Below are positions 52,010 to 61,181 of a stretch of 64,000 nt of DNA, piece after piece (positions within the stretch are counted from its first letter, which is position 1; each line of letters opens with the position of its first letter). Made by a program: the position numbers and the translations under genes. Source of the stretch: DASULK01 sp036381835. GTDB taxonomy: Bacteria; Actinomycetota; Actinomycetes; Mycobacteriales; Micromonosporaceae. The stretch is taken from assembly GCA_036381835.1 (NCBI GenBank), contig DASVCA010000222.1:18386-82385 (forward strand), in the 5' to 3' direction. A model generated the notes under the pieces. It did no database searches. It saw only the letters and a program-made list of their open reading frames with translations, and had not been told where the DNA came from.

Positions 52010-54442
52010 GTGAGCCGGATGCGCCAACGTGACCACAATCTGCTGACCAACGCCGCAGTTCTGTTGATCTGCGGCCTGCTCGCCGGGGTGGTCGTCGCCG
52101 CGGCTGCCTTTCCCGCCGTCGCGTTGACCGGCCTGACCGCCAAGAGCGGTGCCGAGACCTTCGACAGCCTGCCGACCGAACTCATCGTCAAACGGCCCCC
52201 GCAGATCACATATCTGTACGCCTCAGACGGACGGACACCGCTGGCCACGCTGTACGACGAGAATCGACGCGATGTACCACTCAAGGACGTCGCCGAGGTG
52301 ATGCAGCAGGCGATCATCGCGGCCGAGGACCACAACTTCTACCGGCACAACGGCGTTGACGTGGCAGGTGTCGCCCGCGCCTTCGTCGCCAACAACAGCG
52401 CCGGGAGCACCCAGCAGGGTGCCTCCACCCTGACCATGCAGTACGTACGCCTCGCCATCGCGTACTCCGCGACGCACCCGCAGGACGTCATCGCGGCGAC
52501 CGAGGACACCATGGCGCGCAAATTGCGCGAGATCAGGTACGCGATGCAACTCGAGAAGGAGATGTCCAAGGACGAGATCCTGGAGCGCTACCTCAACATC
52601 GCGCCATTCGGCAACGGCGCCTACGGTGTCTTCGCGGCCAGCCAGGTCTACTTCGGCAAGCAGCCCAAGGATCTGACGATCCCCGAAGCCGCGCTGCTCG
52701 CCGGTCTGGTCAAGGCACCCTCGGCTTTCAACCCCACCACGCCGAGCGGATACCCGCAGGCCGTCGCCCGGCGCGACTACATCATCGACAACATGGTCAA
52801 GATCGGCGCGATCACGCCGGAACAGGCCGCCGAGGCGAAGGCGGTCAAGGTCGAGGTGAAGGACCGTCGCACTCCCAACGGCTGCGTCGCGGCCAACAAG
52901 AATCACTGGGGATTCTTCTGCGACTACTTCTACCGCTGGTGGATGGAGCAGGAGACCTTCGGCACCACCTCCTACGACCGGGAACGGCGGTTGAAGAGCG
53001 GCGGGTACCGGGTCGTCACGACGTTGGACGTGAAGACCCAGGCGGCCGCGAAGAAGAACGTCGAACAGTACCTGAAGACCGGCTCGAAGCACGCGCTGAT
53101 GGTCGCCGCGGTGGAGCCGGGCACCGGTTACGTCCGCGCACTGGCGGTCAACCGGAACTACAAACTCGACAACTCGGACGACCCGCAGAACGGTCTGCAC
53201 ACCGATCCGAAGAAGCGCCGGAAAGGCATACGCGGCACCTACCCCAACACCACCAACCCGCTGTTGACCGGCGGTGGGGACATCCGCGGATACCAGGCCG
53301 GTTCGACCTTCAAGATCTTCACCCTGGTCGCCGCGCTCGAGCAGGGCTACCCCCTGGCGACCACGATCAACGCCACCTCGCCCATGCCGACCAACTATGT
53401 CGTCGAGTACGGCAGCCCCGCGGCCTGTCCCGGCACCAACAAGTACTGCCCGCGGAACGCCAACTCACGCATGAACGGTGTCCGCAACATGTGGACCGGC
53501 TTCGGCCTGTCGGTCAACACCTACTTCGTCAAACTCGAGGAGATGGTCGGCGCGGACAAGGCGGTGGACGTCGCCAAACGGCTGGGCATCAAATTCCGCG
53601 TCGACCAGGAGAACGAGTGGGCCAACAACCCGACTGCGGCTCGGGGATGGGGTGCCTTCACCCTCGGCGTGTCCGCCACCACTCCGCTGGAACTCGCCAA
53701 CGCATACGCCACCCTGGCCGCCGACGGTAAGTACTGCGAGCCGATCCCGGTGCAGGAGATCATCGACCAAGACGGCAACAAGCTGGACGTGGCCAAGCCG
53801 CGTTGCAACCAAGCTGTGAAGCCCGAGGTGGCGCGGGCCGCGGTGGACGCGGCACGCTGCCCGGTCGGCGACCGGTCCTCAACCAGCAAATGCGCCGGCG
53901 GCACCGCATCGCAGGTACGCAACGTGGTCGGCAAGCCGGTCGCCGGCAAGACCGGCACCACCGACGGCTCGAAGAGCGCTTCCCTGGTGGCCATGACCAA
54001 GCAACTCGCCGTGGCCGGCATCATCACCGACCCGGACTGGGCGCAGACCACCCACCGGTTCAGCCACTACGAGGTCAACCGCGCGGTGTGGGAGACGCTC
54101 GCCGACGCCATGAAAGGCAAGCCGGCCAAGGAGTTCACCCCGCCGAGCGGCAAACTGATCAACGGTGACCAACGCTCCATTCCGAACGTCGCCTGCCGAT
54201 CGGTCAGCTCGGCCAAGTCGCGGCTGCGTAACGCCGGCTTCGAAGTGGTGATCGACCGGACGCCCGTTGACTCGTCCTGTCCGGCCGGCACGGTCGCTCG
54301 TACCAACCCGTCCGGTCGGACCGTCAAGGGCGGCGTGGTGAACATCCAAATCAGCAACGGCTCCGGCGCACAGCCGAGCACAAGACCGACCGAGCCGAAC
54401 CCGGACCGACCCCCGGGCCAACCGGATCGGACCAGCGGCTGA
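52010..54442 (+). CDS. ponA2: Bifunctional penicillin-binding protein with one PASTA domain
   Basis: Class A PBP of 810 residues that polymerises and cross-links peptidoglycan. The N-terminal cytoplasmic part and membrane span (about 12-36) are followed by a GT51 domain with the catalytic glutamate in IAAEDHNFYRHNG. The transpeptidase has GSTFK (S432, K435), SVN in LSVNTYF and KTGTTDG. One PASTA domain (about 715-785) and a Pro-rich tail end the protein. The single PASTA and the neighbourhood identify the PonA2 type. GTG 52010 gives VSRMRQRDHN; the leader hairpin lies just upstream. Confidence 0.93.
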   Translation: MSRMRQRDHNLLTNAAVLLICGLLAGVVVAAAAFPAVALTGLTAKSGAETFDSLPTELIVKRPPQITYLYASDGRTPLATLYDENRRDVPLKDVAEVMQQAIIAAEDHNFYRHNGVDVAGVARAFVANNSAGSTQQGASTLTMQYVRLAIAYSATHPQDVIAATEDTMARKLREIRYAMQLEKEMSKDEILERYLNIAPFGNGAYGVFAASQVYFGKQPKDLTIPEAALLAGLVKAPSAFNPTTPSGYPQAVARRDYIIDNMVKIGAITPEQAAEAKAVKVEVKDRRTPNGCVAANKNHWGFFCDYFYRWWMEQETFGTTSYDRERRLKSGGYRVVTTLDVKTQAAAKKNVEQYLKTGSKHALMVAAVEPGTGYVRALAVNRNYKLDNSDDPQNGLHTDPKKRRKGIRGTYPNTTNPLLTGGGDIRGYQAGSTFKIFTLVAALEQGYPLATTINATSPMPTNYVVEYGSPAACPGTNKYCPRNANSRMNGVRNMWTGFGLSVNTYFVKLEEMVGADKAVDVAKRLGIKFRVDQENEWANNPTAARGWGAFTLGVSATTPLELANAYATLAADGKYCEPIPVQEIIDQDGNKLDVAKPRCNQAVKPEVARAAVDAARCPVGDRSSTSKCAGGTASQVRNVVGKPVAGKTGTTDGSKSASLVAMTKQLAVAGIITDPDWAQTTHRFSHYEVNRAVWETLADAMKGKPAKEFTPPSGKLINGDQRSIPNVACRSVSSAKSRLRNAGFEVVIDRTPVDSSCPAGTVARTNPSGRTVKGGVVNIQISNGSGAQPSTRPTEPNPDRPPGQPDRTSG

Positions 54443-54444
54443 AT

Positions 54445-54484
54445 GTTGTGGGGCGGGTGCCCGATCGGGCCCCCGCCCCACAAC
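54445..54484. terminator. Double-nested hairpin terminator after ponA2
   Basis: 13-base arms GTTGTGGGGCGGG (54445-54457) and CCCGCCCCACAAC (54472-54484) enclose a second palindrome, GCCCGATCGGGC (54459-54470). Together they form a continuous stem between convergent ponA2 and the yqeY-like gene. Confidence 0.8.
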
Positions 54485-54501
54485 GTCATAAGGTCCAGAA
54501 T

Positions 54502-54957
54502 TCAGATGCCGAGCTGCCGGCGCACCTCGGCGGCGACCCGGCCGCCATCGGCCCGCCCGGCCACCGCAGCCTGGGCCGCCTTCATCGCCGGCCCCATCTG
54601 CGCCTTCCCGGAGAAGCCGCCGGCGGCCAGCGCCTGGGCGACGATCTCGGCCAACTCCGCGTCGTCCAACTGCTTGGGCAGGTAACGCGCCAGCACGTCG
54701 CCTTCCGCGTTCTCCCGGGCCGCCTGCTCGGCCCGACCGGCATCGGCGAACGCAGCGGCCGACTCACGGCGCTTCTTCATCTCCTTGGTCAGGACCCCGA
54801 TCACTTCCTCATCGGAGAGCTCCCGCTTGGCCGCACCGGCGACCTCTGCGTTGCCGATGGCGGCCAGCGCCATCCGCAGGGTCGAGGTGGTGAGTTCATC
54901 GCGGGCCTTCAGCGCCTCGCGCAGGTCGGACGTCAACCGGTCCTTCAACGTGCCCAT
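54502..54957 (-). CDS. GatB/YqeY domain protein
   Basis: A 151-residue all-helical protein beginning MGTLKDRLTSDLREALKARDEL with RMALAAIGNAEVA and LPKQLDDAELAEIV, the YqeY pattern. The domain also forms the tail of GatB/GatE amidotransferases that binds tRNA; alone its role is unknown. It is divergent from the phosphoesterase gene, 25 bases away. Confidence 0.9.
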   Translation of the reverse strand: MGTLKDRLTSDLREALKARDELTTSTLRMALAAIGNAEVAGAAKRELSDEEVIGVLTKEMKKRRESAAAFADAGRAEQAARENAEGDVLARYLPKQLDDAELAEIVAQALAAGGFSGKAQMGPAMKAAQAAVAGRADGGRVAAEVRRQLGI

Positions 54958-54982
54958 GGATGGTCAAACTACCCTGAACGTC

Positions 54983-55876
54983 ATGCGCAAGCGCACCCTA
55001 TTCCGTCTCGCCGCCGGCACCGTCGCGGTCGGCGCCGCCGCCCTGGCGTACGCCGCCCTGATCGAACGCAATCTGTTCACCCTGCGGCGGTACGACGTGC
55101 CGGTGCTTGCGCCCGATGCAGAACCGCTGCGCATCCTGCACCTGTCGGATCTGCACATGACACCCGGACAGCATCGGAAGCAAGACTGGGTGGCCTCGCT
55201 GATCGGAGTCGATCCCGACCTGGTCGTGGTCACCGGAGACAACCTCGCTCATCCCGACGCGGTACCCGCGGTGCTACGCGCCGTCGAGCCGCTGCTGAAC
55301 TTCCCCGGTGCCTTCGTCTTCGGATCCAACGACTACACCGGCCCGGTCTGGAAGAACCCGTTCAGCTACTTCCGGTCGGAACGTGAGTACCGGCACGGGG
55401 TGGATCTGCCGTATCAGGACCTCCAGGCGGCCCTGGTGGCGGCCGGGTGGGTCGACCTGAACAACGCCCGCACCACGATCAAGGCCGGCGGCCGGCTGAT
55501 CGAACTGGTCGGGGTCGACGACCCGCACATCTGCCGTGACGACTACGCCGCCGTGGCCGGTCCGGTTTCTTCCGACGCCGATCTGGCGATCGGGATCACC
55601 CACGCGCCGGAGTCCCGGGTGCTGAACGCGATGGCCGCGGACGGGTTCGAGTTGCTGCTCGCCGGGCACACCCACGGCGGTCAGGTCTGTGTCCCGTTCG
55701 TCGGCGCCCTGGTCACCAACTGCGACCTGCCACGCACCATGGCGCGCGGCCTGCACCGCTGGCCCGGCTCGAACGCCTGGCTGCACGTATCGGCCGGCGT
55801 CGGCACCCACCCCACCGCGCCGATCCGCTTCGCCTGCCGTCCCGAGGCCTCGGTTCTCACCCTGATTCCTCGTTGA
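54983..55876 (+). CDS. Membrane-anchored metallophosphoesterase
   Basis: A 297-residue calcineurin-type phosphoesterase with an N-terminal signal-anchor (about 8-28). Metal and catalytic motifs appear in order: LSDLHMTPG, VTGDN, GSNDYTG and LLAGHTHGGQ. This is the YkuE/Rv3683 type, acting outside the membrane on a phosphodiester, perhaps a lipid or wall component. The ATG at 54983 (MRKRTLFRLAAG) is the natural start; an earlier frame overlaps the divergent gene. Confidence 0.9.
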   Translation: MRKRTLFRLAAGTVAVGAAALAYAALIERNLFTLRRYDVPVLAPDAEPLRILHLSDLHMTPGQHRKQDWVASLIGVDPDLVVVTGDNLAHPDAVPAVLRAVEPLLNFPGAFVFGSNDYTGPVWKNPFSYFRSEREYRHGVDLPYQDLQAALVAAGWVDLNNARTTIKAGGRLIELVGVDDPHICRDDYAAVAGPVSSDADLAIGITHAPESRVLNAMAADGFELLLAGHTHGGQVCVPFVGALVTNCDLPRTMARGLHRWPGSNAWLHVSAGVGTHPTAPIRFACRPEASVLTLIPR

Positions 55877-55986
55877 CCGCGCTCCGCGCAACGCGCCGCC
55901 CAAGATCCGGCTCGGCTCGGCCGGATGCCGGGCACGAGTGACCCAGCGCACCGGATCCCGAGGTGTGGCCACCCACGGCGGTAAGC

Positions 55987-55992
55987 TACTAT
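55987..55992 (+). promoter_or_regulatory. -10 element of the tRNA-Pro promoter
   Basis: TACTAT ends 14 bases before the tRNA 5' end, the correct distance for a short leader. A matching -35 is not clear. Confidence 0.4.
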
Positions 55993-56006
55993 TGCTCGGC
56001 GTACCA

Positions 56007-56083
<77 letters not shown>

Positions 56084-56086
56084 GCT

Positions 56087-56121
56087 CAGGGGACATATCC
56101 CATAGCAGGATATGTCCCCTG
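56087..56121 (+). terminator. tRNA-Pro terminator
   Basis: Perfect 14-bp arms (56087-56100 and 56108-56121) around a seven-base loop, followed by TTCATCTCT. It starts four bases after the tRNA CCA. The rest up to 56241 shows nothing recognisable. Confidence 0.85.
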
Positions 56122-56241
56122 TTCATCTCTGGGTGTTGGCCGTCCTGTGGTGCCGATCAGGGACCGTCAGGAGAGGCTGCCTTCGTGGCCGCCGACCGGA
56201 GGCTCACCGGGTGGCGAGCATGAGCGCGATGACACCGAAGC

Positions 56242-57000
56242 TCATCCGGATACGTTTCGGGCCTGCTCCAGGTTCGACCGGTGGAGGCCGGAGAGCCAGT
56301 CGTGACTCAGACGCGCGTCAACCGGTTCCTTTCCTCGCCGCAGCGCCTCGATGTACGCATAGTCGGCGGCGAGGCGGGCCGCCACCTCGGAACCCTTGGC
56401 AACGGTCCCGTGGCCGGGGACCAGGACTTCGATGTGGCTGGAAGCCTCACCCAGCCGGTCGAGTGCCGTCTCGTAGGCACCTACCTGATCGGGGCGGCGA
56501 GGGTCGAGGAGCGGGATCAGAACGTCGGAGAGCATGTCGCCAGCGAGCAGGACGCCACGGTCCGCGAGGAGGACCGCGGCGTGGCCGATGGCGTGCGCCT
56601 CATGCTCGATGAGCTCACCCGGCACGGGTCCCCCGTCTGGGGGCAGCGGGGTGAGGAGTCCGATCAGATCGAGAGGGACGTCCGATGCGCTCTGCGCCGC
56701 CATCGTCTGCGCCCGCTCTCGGGCTTGCCTGGCAGTGTAGGCGCCGGCGGGGGTGGCGTAGCGCGGCACGTCGCCGAACCGGTGATGCCAGAGCAGATGA
56801 TCCCAGTGGGGATGGGTGGAGAACCCGGCGGCCACCGGAATGCCGAGCCGTTCCACGTCGTCGGCGAGCTGGTTCAGATCGGAACCGCTGATGCCTGGAT
56901 CGACCAGGATCAACCCATCCTCCCCGCGCACCACGGTGGCGTTGCTCCAGACCCACTCGCTCTGCCGGACCCAAACGCCGTCGGCCACCTGACTCAGCAT
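56242..57000 (-). CDS. Metallo-beta-lactamase-fold hydrolase, second copy
   Basis: A 252-residue protein with STHPHWDHLLWHH (about residues 62-74) in place of the usual HxHxDH, still supplying H, H, D and H ligands. It also has the segments AIGHAAVLLADRGVLLAGDML and PGHGTVAKG. It has no signal peptide. It resembles hydrolases that act on small esters or lactones, and the sequence does not resolve the substrate. It is transcribed divergently from the diguanylate cyclase across 200 bases. Confidence 0.85.
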   Translation of the reverse strand: MLSQVADGVWVRQSEWVWSNATVVRGEDGLILVDPGISGSDLNQLADDVERLGIPVAAGFSTHPHWDHLLWHHRFGDVPRYATPAGAYTARQARERAQTMAAQSASDVPLDLIGLLTPLPPDGGPVPGELIEHEAHAIGHAAVLLADRGVLLAGDMLSDVLIPLLDPRRPDQVGAYETALDRLGEASSHIEVLVPGHGTVAKGSEVAARLAADYAYIEALRRGKEPVDARLSHDWLSGLHRSNLEQARNVSG

Positions 57001-57137
57001 TGGTTCACTCTGTCAGGTATCTCCGTCCGGCGCGAGTTGCCACACCCCTCGGGTCTGGATTCCCGGCCTGGGCTCGAAGCGTCCACCGTCTGGGCCTTTC
57101 AGAGACGTCCGGCGCCTCCCCAGCGATACGGTGAATA

Positions 57138-57176
57138 ACATGGCCGGGTTCCCGTCCCGGCGCGCCCGGCCAATGT
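57138..57176 (+). promoter_or_regulatory. Hairpin upstream of the diguanylate cyclase
   Basis: ACAT plus GGCCGGG (57138-57148) pairs with CCCGGCC plus ATGT (57165-57171 and 57173-57176), leaving one bulged A and a 16-base loop, 24 bases before the GTG start. It may be a leader hairpin or an operator. Confidence 0.4.
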
Positions 57177-57200
57177 CACGACCACCCGTCCGGATGACAC

Positions 57201-58628
57201 GTGTCCCTCGACCTCGAACGCATCGTCGACGCCGCCGCCGATCGACTGCGCACGGCGAGCACCGTCGCCGAGGCGTGCCACGAGGTCGCGCACATCCTGG
57301 GGCGGCATGGCCGCGTCATGGTCGCGGTTCTTCTCCGGGTACGCGACCGCCTGCGCTGTGTCGCCGCCACCGGGTCCTGGCACGTCTTCTCCAGCCTCCC
57401 GTTCGACACCGGGGTGATCGGCCGCGCCTACCGGACCGACCGAACGCAGATCGTCACCGAACCCGGGCGCGACCCGGACTACTTCCCGCTCGCGCCGGAT
57501 GTCGCCGTGGAGATCTGCGCGCCCATCCGAGCTCGATCCGGGCTGATCGGCGTCCTGAACCTGGAGTGGACGAGTCCGGTCGAGCTGGAGCTATGGCGCA
57601 AAGCAGCGGAGCGGATCGCGGCCTGCCTCGGTGAGCGGATCGATGAACTCGGTGGCCCACCGACGGAGAGCGACAGCGAGAAGCTCCTGCGGCACGCGGT
57701 GACCCTGACCAACGCCTCGTCGGAAGGCGACCTCGTGGCAGCCACGCTCGACGCCGCACGTGACGTCTCCGGGCTCGACGCCGCTGTTCTCGTGCTGACC
57801 ACGGCCGGCGGCAGGCCGGCGATCGATCAGCCGACGCCCGCGGGGAAAGATCTGGAGTCCCGGATCGGGGCGGAACTGCGGGCCCAACCCGAGCCTCAGC
57901 TGGCGCAGCTGGTGTCCCTGGCCCACCGACAGGGCACCTCCTACACGCTGGGTGAGGTCGGGCACGCGGCGCTGCCCGGCTACGACGTCCTGGTTCGAGC
58001 CGGTGCCCGCACCGTCATCACCGTTCCGTTCGGGCCGGCCGCCGGCGGCGGCGTGCTGCTGGTAGCCGACCTGCGGCTGCTTCGCCCGGATCCGACCACG
58101 GTCAACCTGATGGAGATGCTTGCCGCGCAGGCCTGGGCATGCCTCGACCGACTACGCACACTCGCACAACTGCATCGGCAAGCGATCTCCGACCCGTTGA
58201 CCGGTCTGCGCCATCATGGGCAGTTCGGGCAGCGAATTGCGACGGCCATGCCCGGACGAACCGCCCTGCTCGTCATCGATGTGGACGAGTTCAAGTCGGT
58301 GAACGACACGTACGGTCACGAGGCGGGCGACCGGGTGCTGGTCCGCCTGGCCCGCACGATGGAGGCCAGCCTCCGCCACGGCGATGAGCTGTACCGGGTG
58401 GGTGGCGACGAGTTCGTGGCCGTGGTCGAGGTGACCCGCCCCGAGGAGGCACTGGGCATCGCGCAGCGGCTGGCGGCTGCGGTCCGCCGGACCGGGCAGA
58501 CGATCAGCGTGGGCGTTGCGCTGCGGCGGGACGGCGAGACGCCGAAGCAGACGCTGCGTCGCGCGGACATCGCGTTGTACGAGGTCAAGCGGCAGGGTCG
58601 GGACAGCGTACGGCTTGCCTCCCCCTGA
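57201..58628 (+). CDS. Diguanylate cyclase with two GAF domains
   Basis: A 475-residue cytoplasmic protein. Two GAF-like domains (about 20-150 and 160-310) precede a GGDEF domain. The active-site loop is GGDEF exactly, the substrate segment is DVDEFKSVNDTYGHEAGD, and an inhibitory I-site RHGD lies five residues before GGDEF, so product inhibition is expected. It should make c-di-GMP in response to a ligand or redox state sensed by the GAF domains. It is a single gene, divergent from an MBL hydrolase. Confidence 0.92.
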   Translation: MSLDLERIVDAAADRLRTASTVAEACHEVAHILGRHGRVMVAVLLRVRDRLRCVAATGSWHVFSSLPFDTGVIGRAYRTDRTQIVTEPGRDPDYFPLAPDVAVEICAPIRARSGLIGVLNLEWTSPVELELWRKAAERIAACLGERIDELGGPPTESDSEKLLRHAVTLTNASSEGDLVAATLDAARDVSGLDAAVLVLTTAGGRPAIDQPTPAGKDLESRIGAELRAQPEPQLAQLVSLAHRQGTSYTLGEVGHAALPGYDVLVRAGARTVITVPFGPAAGGGVLLVADLRLLRPDPTTVNLMEMLAAQAWACLDRLRTLAQLHRQAISDPLTGLRHHGQFGQRIATAMPGRTALLVIDVDEFKSVNDTYGHEAGDRVLVRLARTMEASLRHGDELYRVGGDEFVAVVEVTRPEEALGIAQRLAAAVRRTGQTISVGVALRRDGETPKQTLRRADIALYEVKRQGRDSVRLASP

Positions 58629-58661
58629 CCCGCCGCCGCACCGGCGGCCTGACCCGGCCGG

Positions 58662-59723
58662 TCAGCGAGTGGTCAGCTCGGCGGCGAGCAGTTCAGCGAT
58701 CTGCGCGGTGTTCAGCGCCGCACCCTTGCGCAGGTTGTCGCCGGTGACGAAGAAGTCGAGCGCCCGCGGATCGTCGAGGGCCCGACGGATGCGGCCCACC
58801 CAGGCGGGGTCGGTGCCGACCGCGTCGATCGGCATCGGGAACTCGCCCGACCCCGGATCGTCAACCACGATCACCCCGGGGGCGTTGCGGAGTACTTCCC
58901 GGGCCTCTTCCGCATCCACCTCGGCGGCGAAGACGGCGTGCACCGCGATGGAGTGGCCGGTGACGACCGGCACCCGGACGCAGGTGGCGGAGACCTTCAG
59001 GTCGGGCAGTCCGAGGATTTTGCGCGACTCGTCACGCATTTTCATCTCCTCGGAGGACCAGCCGGCGTCCTTCAGCGAACCGGCCCAGGGCACGACGTTC
59101 AGCGCCGTCGGAGCGGGGAACGGGCCGAGGTCATCGCCGACCGCCTGGCGGACATCGCCGGGTCGGGTGCCGAGCGACCGCTGGCCAGAGATCTTCGCCA
59201 GCTGGCTGTGTAGCGTTTCGACACCGGCCTGTCCGGCGCCGGAGACCGCCTGGTACGAGGCAAGCACCAGTTCACGGAGCCCGAATTCCCGGTGTAGAGG
59301 GGCGACCGCCATGATCATCGCTAGGGTGGTGCAGTTGGCGTTCGCCAGAATGCCTTTCGGCCGCTTGCGGACCTGCTCCGGGTTGACTTCGGGAACGACC
59401 AGCGGCACCTCGGGATCCATGCGGAACGCGGCCGAGTTGTCCACCACGATCGCGCCGTGGTCGACCGCCACCGGTGCCCACTCGGCGGCCACCTCGTCGG
59501 GTACGTCGAACATCGCCACGTCAACGCCGTAGAACGCCTCTGCGCTGATCGCCTGGACGACCAGTTCCTCGCCCCGGCACAGGATCCGGCGGCCGGCGGA
59601 GCGAGGCGAGGCAAGCAGTCGGATCTCGCCCCAGACGTTCCGGCGGGAGGAGAGCAGCTCGCACATCACCGTACCGACCGCGCCGGTCGCGCCGACCACG
59701 GCGAGGGTGGGCAGCTGGGCCAT
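58662..59723 (-). CDS. asd: Aspartate-semialdehyde dehydrogenase
   Basis: Reduces aspartyl phosphate to the semialdehyde on the way to lysine, diaminopimelate, threonine and methionine. The 353-residue protein has the NADP loop GATGAVG (about residues 11-17), the catalytic cysteine in ANANCTTLA and the base-site region VPVVTGHS. Length is usual. It follows lysC on the same strand after nine bases, so they form one operon. Confidence 0.96.
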   Translation of the reverse strand: MAQLPTLAVVGATGAVGTVMCELLSSRRNVWGEIRLLASPRSAGRRILCRGEELVVQAISAEAFYGVDVAMFDVPDEVAAEWAPVAVDHGAIVVDNSAAFRMDPEVPLVVPEVNPEQVRKRPKGILANANCTTLAMIMAVAPLHREFGLRELVLASYQAVSGAGQAGVETLHSQLAKISGQRSLGTRPGDVRQAVGDDLGPFPAPTALNVVPWAGSLKDAGWSSEEMKMRDESRKILGLPDLKVSATCVRVPVVTGHSIAVHAVFAAEVDAEEAREVLRNAPGVIVVDDPGSGEFPMPIDAVGTDPAWVGRIRRALDDPRALDFFVTGDNLRKGAALNTAQIAELLAAELTTR

Positions 59724-59732
59724 GATAGGCGT

Positions 59733-60998
59733 TTACCTCCCGGTGCCTGCGTAGACGATGGCTTCCTCTTCCCCGCCGAGATCGAATGCCTCATGGACGG
59801 CGCGCACCGCCGTGTCGAGGTCGGTGTCGCGGCACACGACCGACACCCGGATCTCCGAGGTGGAGATCATCTCGATGTTGACACCGGCTTCGGCCAGCGC
59901 GGCGAAGAAGCGGGCGGCCACTCCGGGGTGGGAGCGCATACCGGCGCCGATCAGCGACACCTTCCCGACGTGGTCGTCGTAGAGCAGGCCCTTGAACTTG
60001 ACCGCTTCCTGAATCTTCGACAGTGCGGCCATCGCGGTCGGCCCGTCGGCACTGGGCAGGGTGAACGAGATGTCGGTCCGCCCGGTGCCCTCGGTCGACA
60101 CGTTCTGCACGATCATATCGATGTTGATCTCAGATCCCGCCACCGTGTCGAAGATGCGTGCGGCGGCACCGGGCTCGTCCGGAACACCGACGATGGTGAT
60201 CTTGGCCTCGCTCCGGTCGTGGGCGACCCCGGTGATAAGTGCTTGCTCCACGGGAAGGTCCTCCATCGATCCGGTGACCATCGTGCCGGATCTGGTCGAG
60301 TATGACGAACGCACGTGGATCGGCAGCCCCGCCCGGCGGGCGTACTCGACGCTGCGCAGGTGCAGCACCTTCGCACCGCAGGCCGCCAACTCCAGCATCT
60401 CCTCGTAGGTGATCTGCTTGATGTGCCGGGCGTTGGGGACGATCCGCGGGTCGGCGGTGAAGACGCCGTCCACGTCGGTATAGATCTCGCAGACGTCGGC
60501 GTTGAGCGCCGCGGCCAGAGCCACGGCGGTCGTGTCGGAGCCACCCCGCCCCAGGGTGGTCACGTCCTTGGTGTCCTGGGCGACACCCTGGAAGCCGGCC
60601 ACGATGACCACCGCGCCCTCGTTGAGGGCGCTGCGCAGCCGACCCGGGGTCACATCGATGATCCGGGCACGCCCGTGCACCGAGGTGGTGATCACACCGG
60701 CCTGGGATCCGGTGTACGAGCGCGCCTCGTAGCCGAGGTTGTGGATCGCCATGGCGAGCAGAGCCATGGCGATGCGCTCCCCGGCGGTGAGGAGCATGTC
60801 GAGTTCCCGGCCGGGCGGTACCGGACTGATCTGGTGAGCCAGGTCGAGCAGCTCATCGGTGGTGTCCCCCATCGCGGAGACGACCACCACCACGTCGTGG
60901 CCGGCCTTGCGGGCGGCGACGATGCGTTCCGAGACCCGTTTGATCCGCTCGGCGTCGGCGACGGAGGAGCCGCCGTACTTCTGCACCACCAGTGCCAC
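59733..60998 (-). CDS. lysC: Aspartate kinase
   Basis: Phosphorylates aspartate, the entry to the aspartate family. The 421-residue protein has KYGGSSV at the start, GRGGSDTTAVALA in the kinase core and two ACT domains after residue 265. An internal ATG (MEDLPVEQALITGV) sits where actinobacterial lysC genes usually begin a separate beta subunit, though its ribosome-binding site is weak. Feedback inhibition through the ACT domains is expected. The gene leads the lysC-asd operon, divergent from a lipoprotein gene. Confidence 0.95.
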   Translation of the reverse strand: MALVVQKYGGSSVADAERIKRVSERIVAARKAGHDVVVVVSAMGDTTDELLDLAHQISPVPPGRELDMLLTAGERIAMALLAMAIHNLGYEARSYTGSQAGVITTSVHGRARIIDVTPGRLRSALNEGAVVIVAGFQGVAQDTKDVTTLGRGGSDTTAVALAAALNADVCEIYTDVDGVFTADPRIVPNARHIKQITYEEMLELAACGAKVLHLRSVEYARRAGLPIHVRSSYSTRSGTMVTGSMEDLPVEQALITGVAHDRSEAKITIVGVPDEPGAAARIFDTVAGSEINIDMIVQNVSTEGTGRTDISFTLPSADGPTAMAALSKIQEAVKFKGLLYDDHVGKVSLIGAGMRSHPGVAARFFAALAEAGVNIEMISTSEIRVSVVCRDTDLDTAVRAVHEAFDLGGEEEAIVYAGTGR

Positions 60999-61181
60999 GG
61001 CAATCCACTCCCTTCATCGCGGCCCGAGCGTGCCACCACCGCGAACTCAGACCGGCGGGGTCGGTTGGCCTCCAACAGGGTACCGATGACCGTCGGCGGG
61101 CGCGGCGGTTGATCCCACCATCCGGCCAGGTACGACACACCGCCCGCGGATCCGGGCGCGGCGCGGTCGTCCGGTGAGAAT

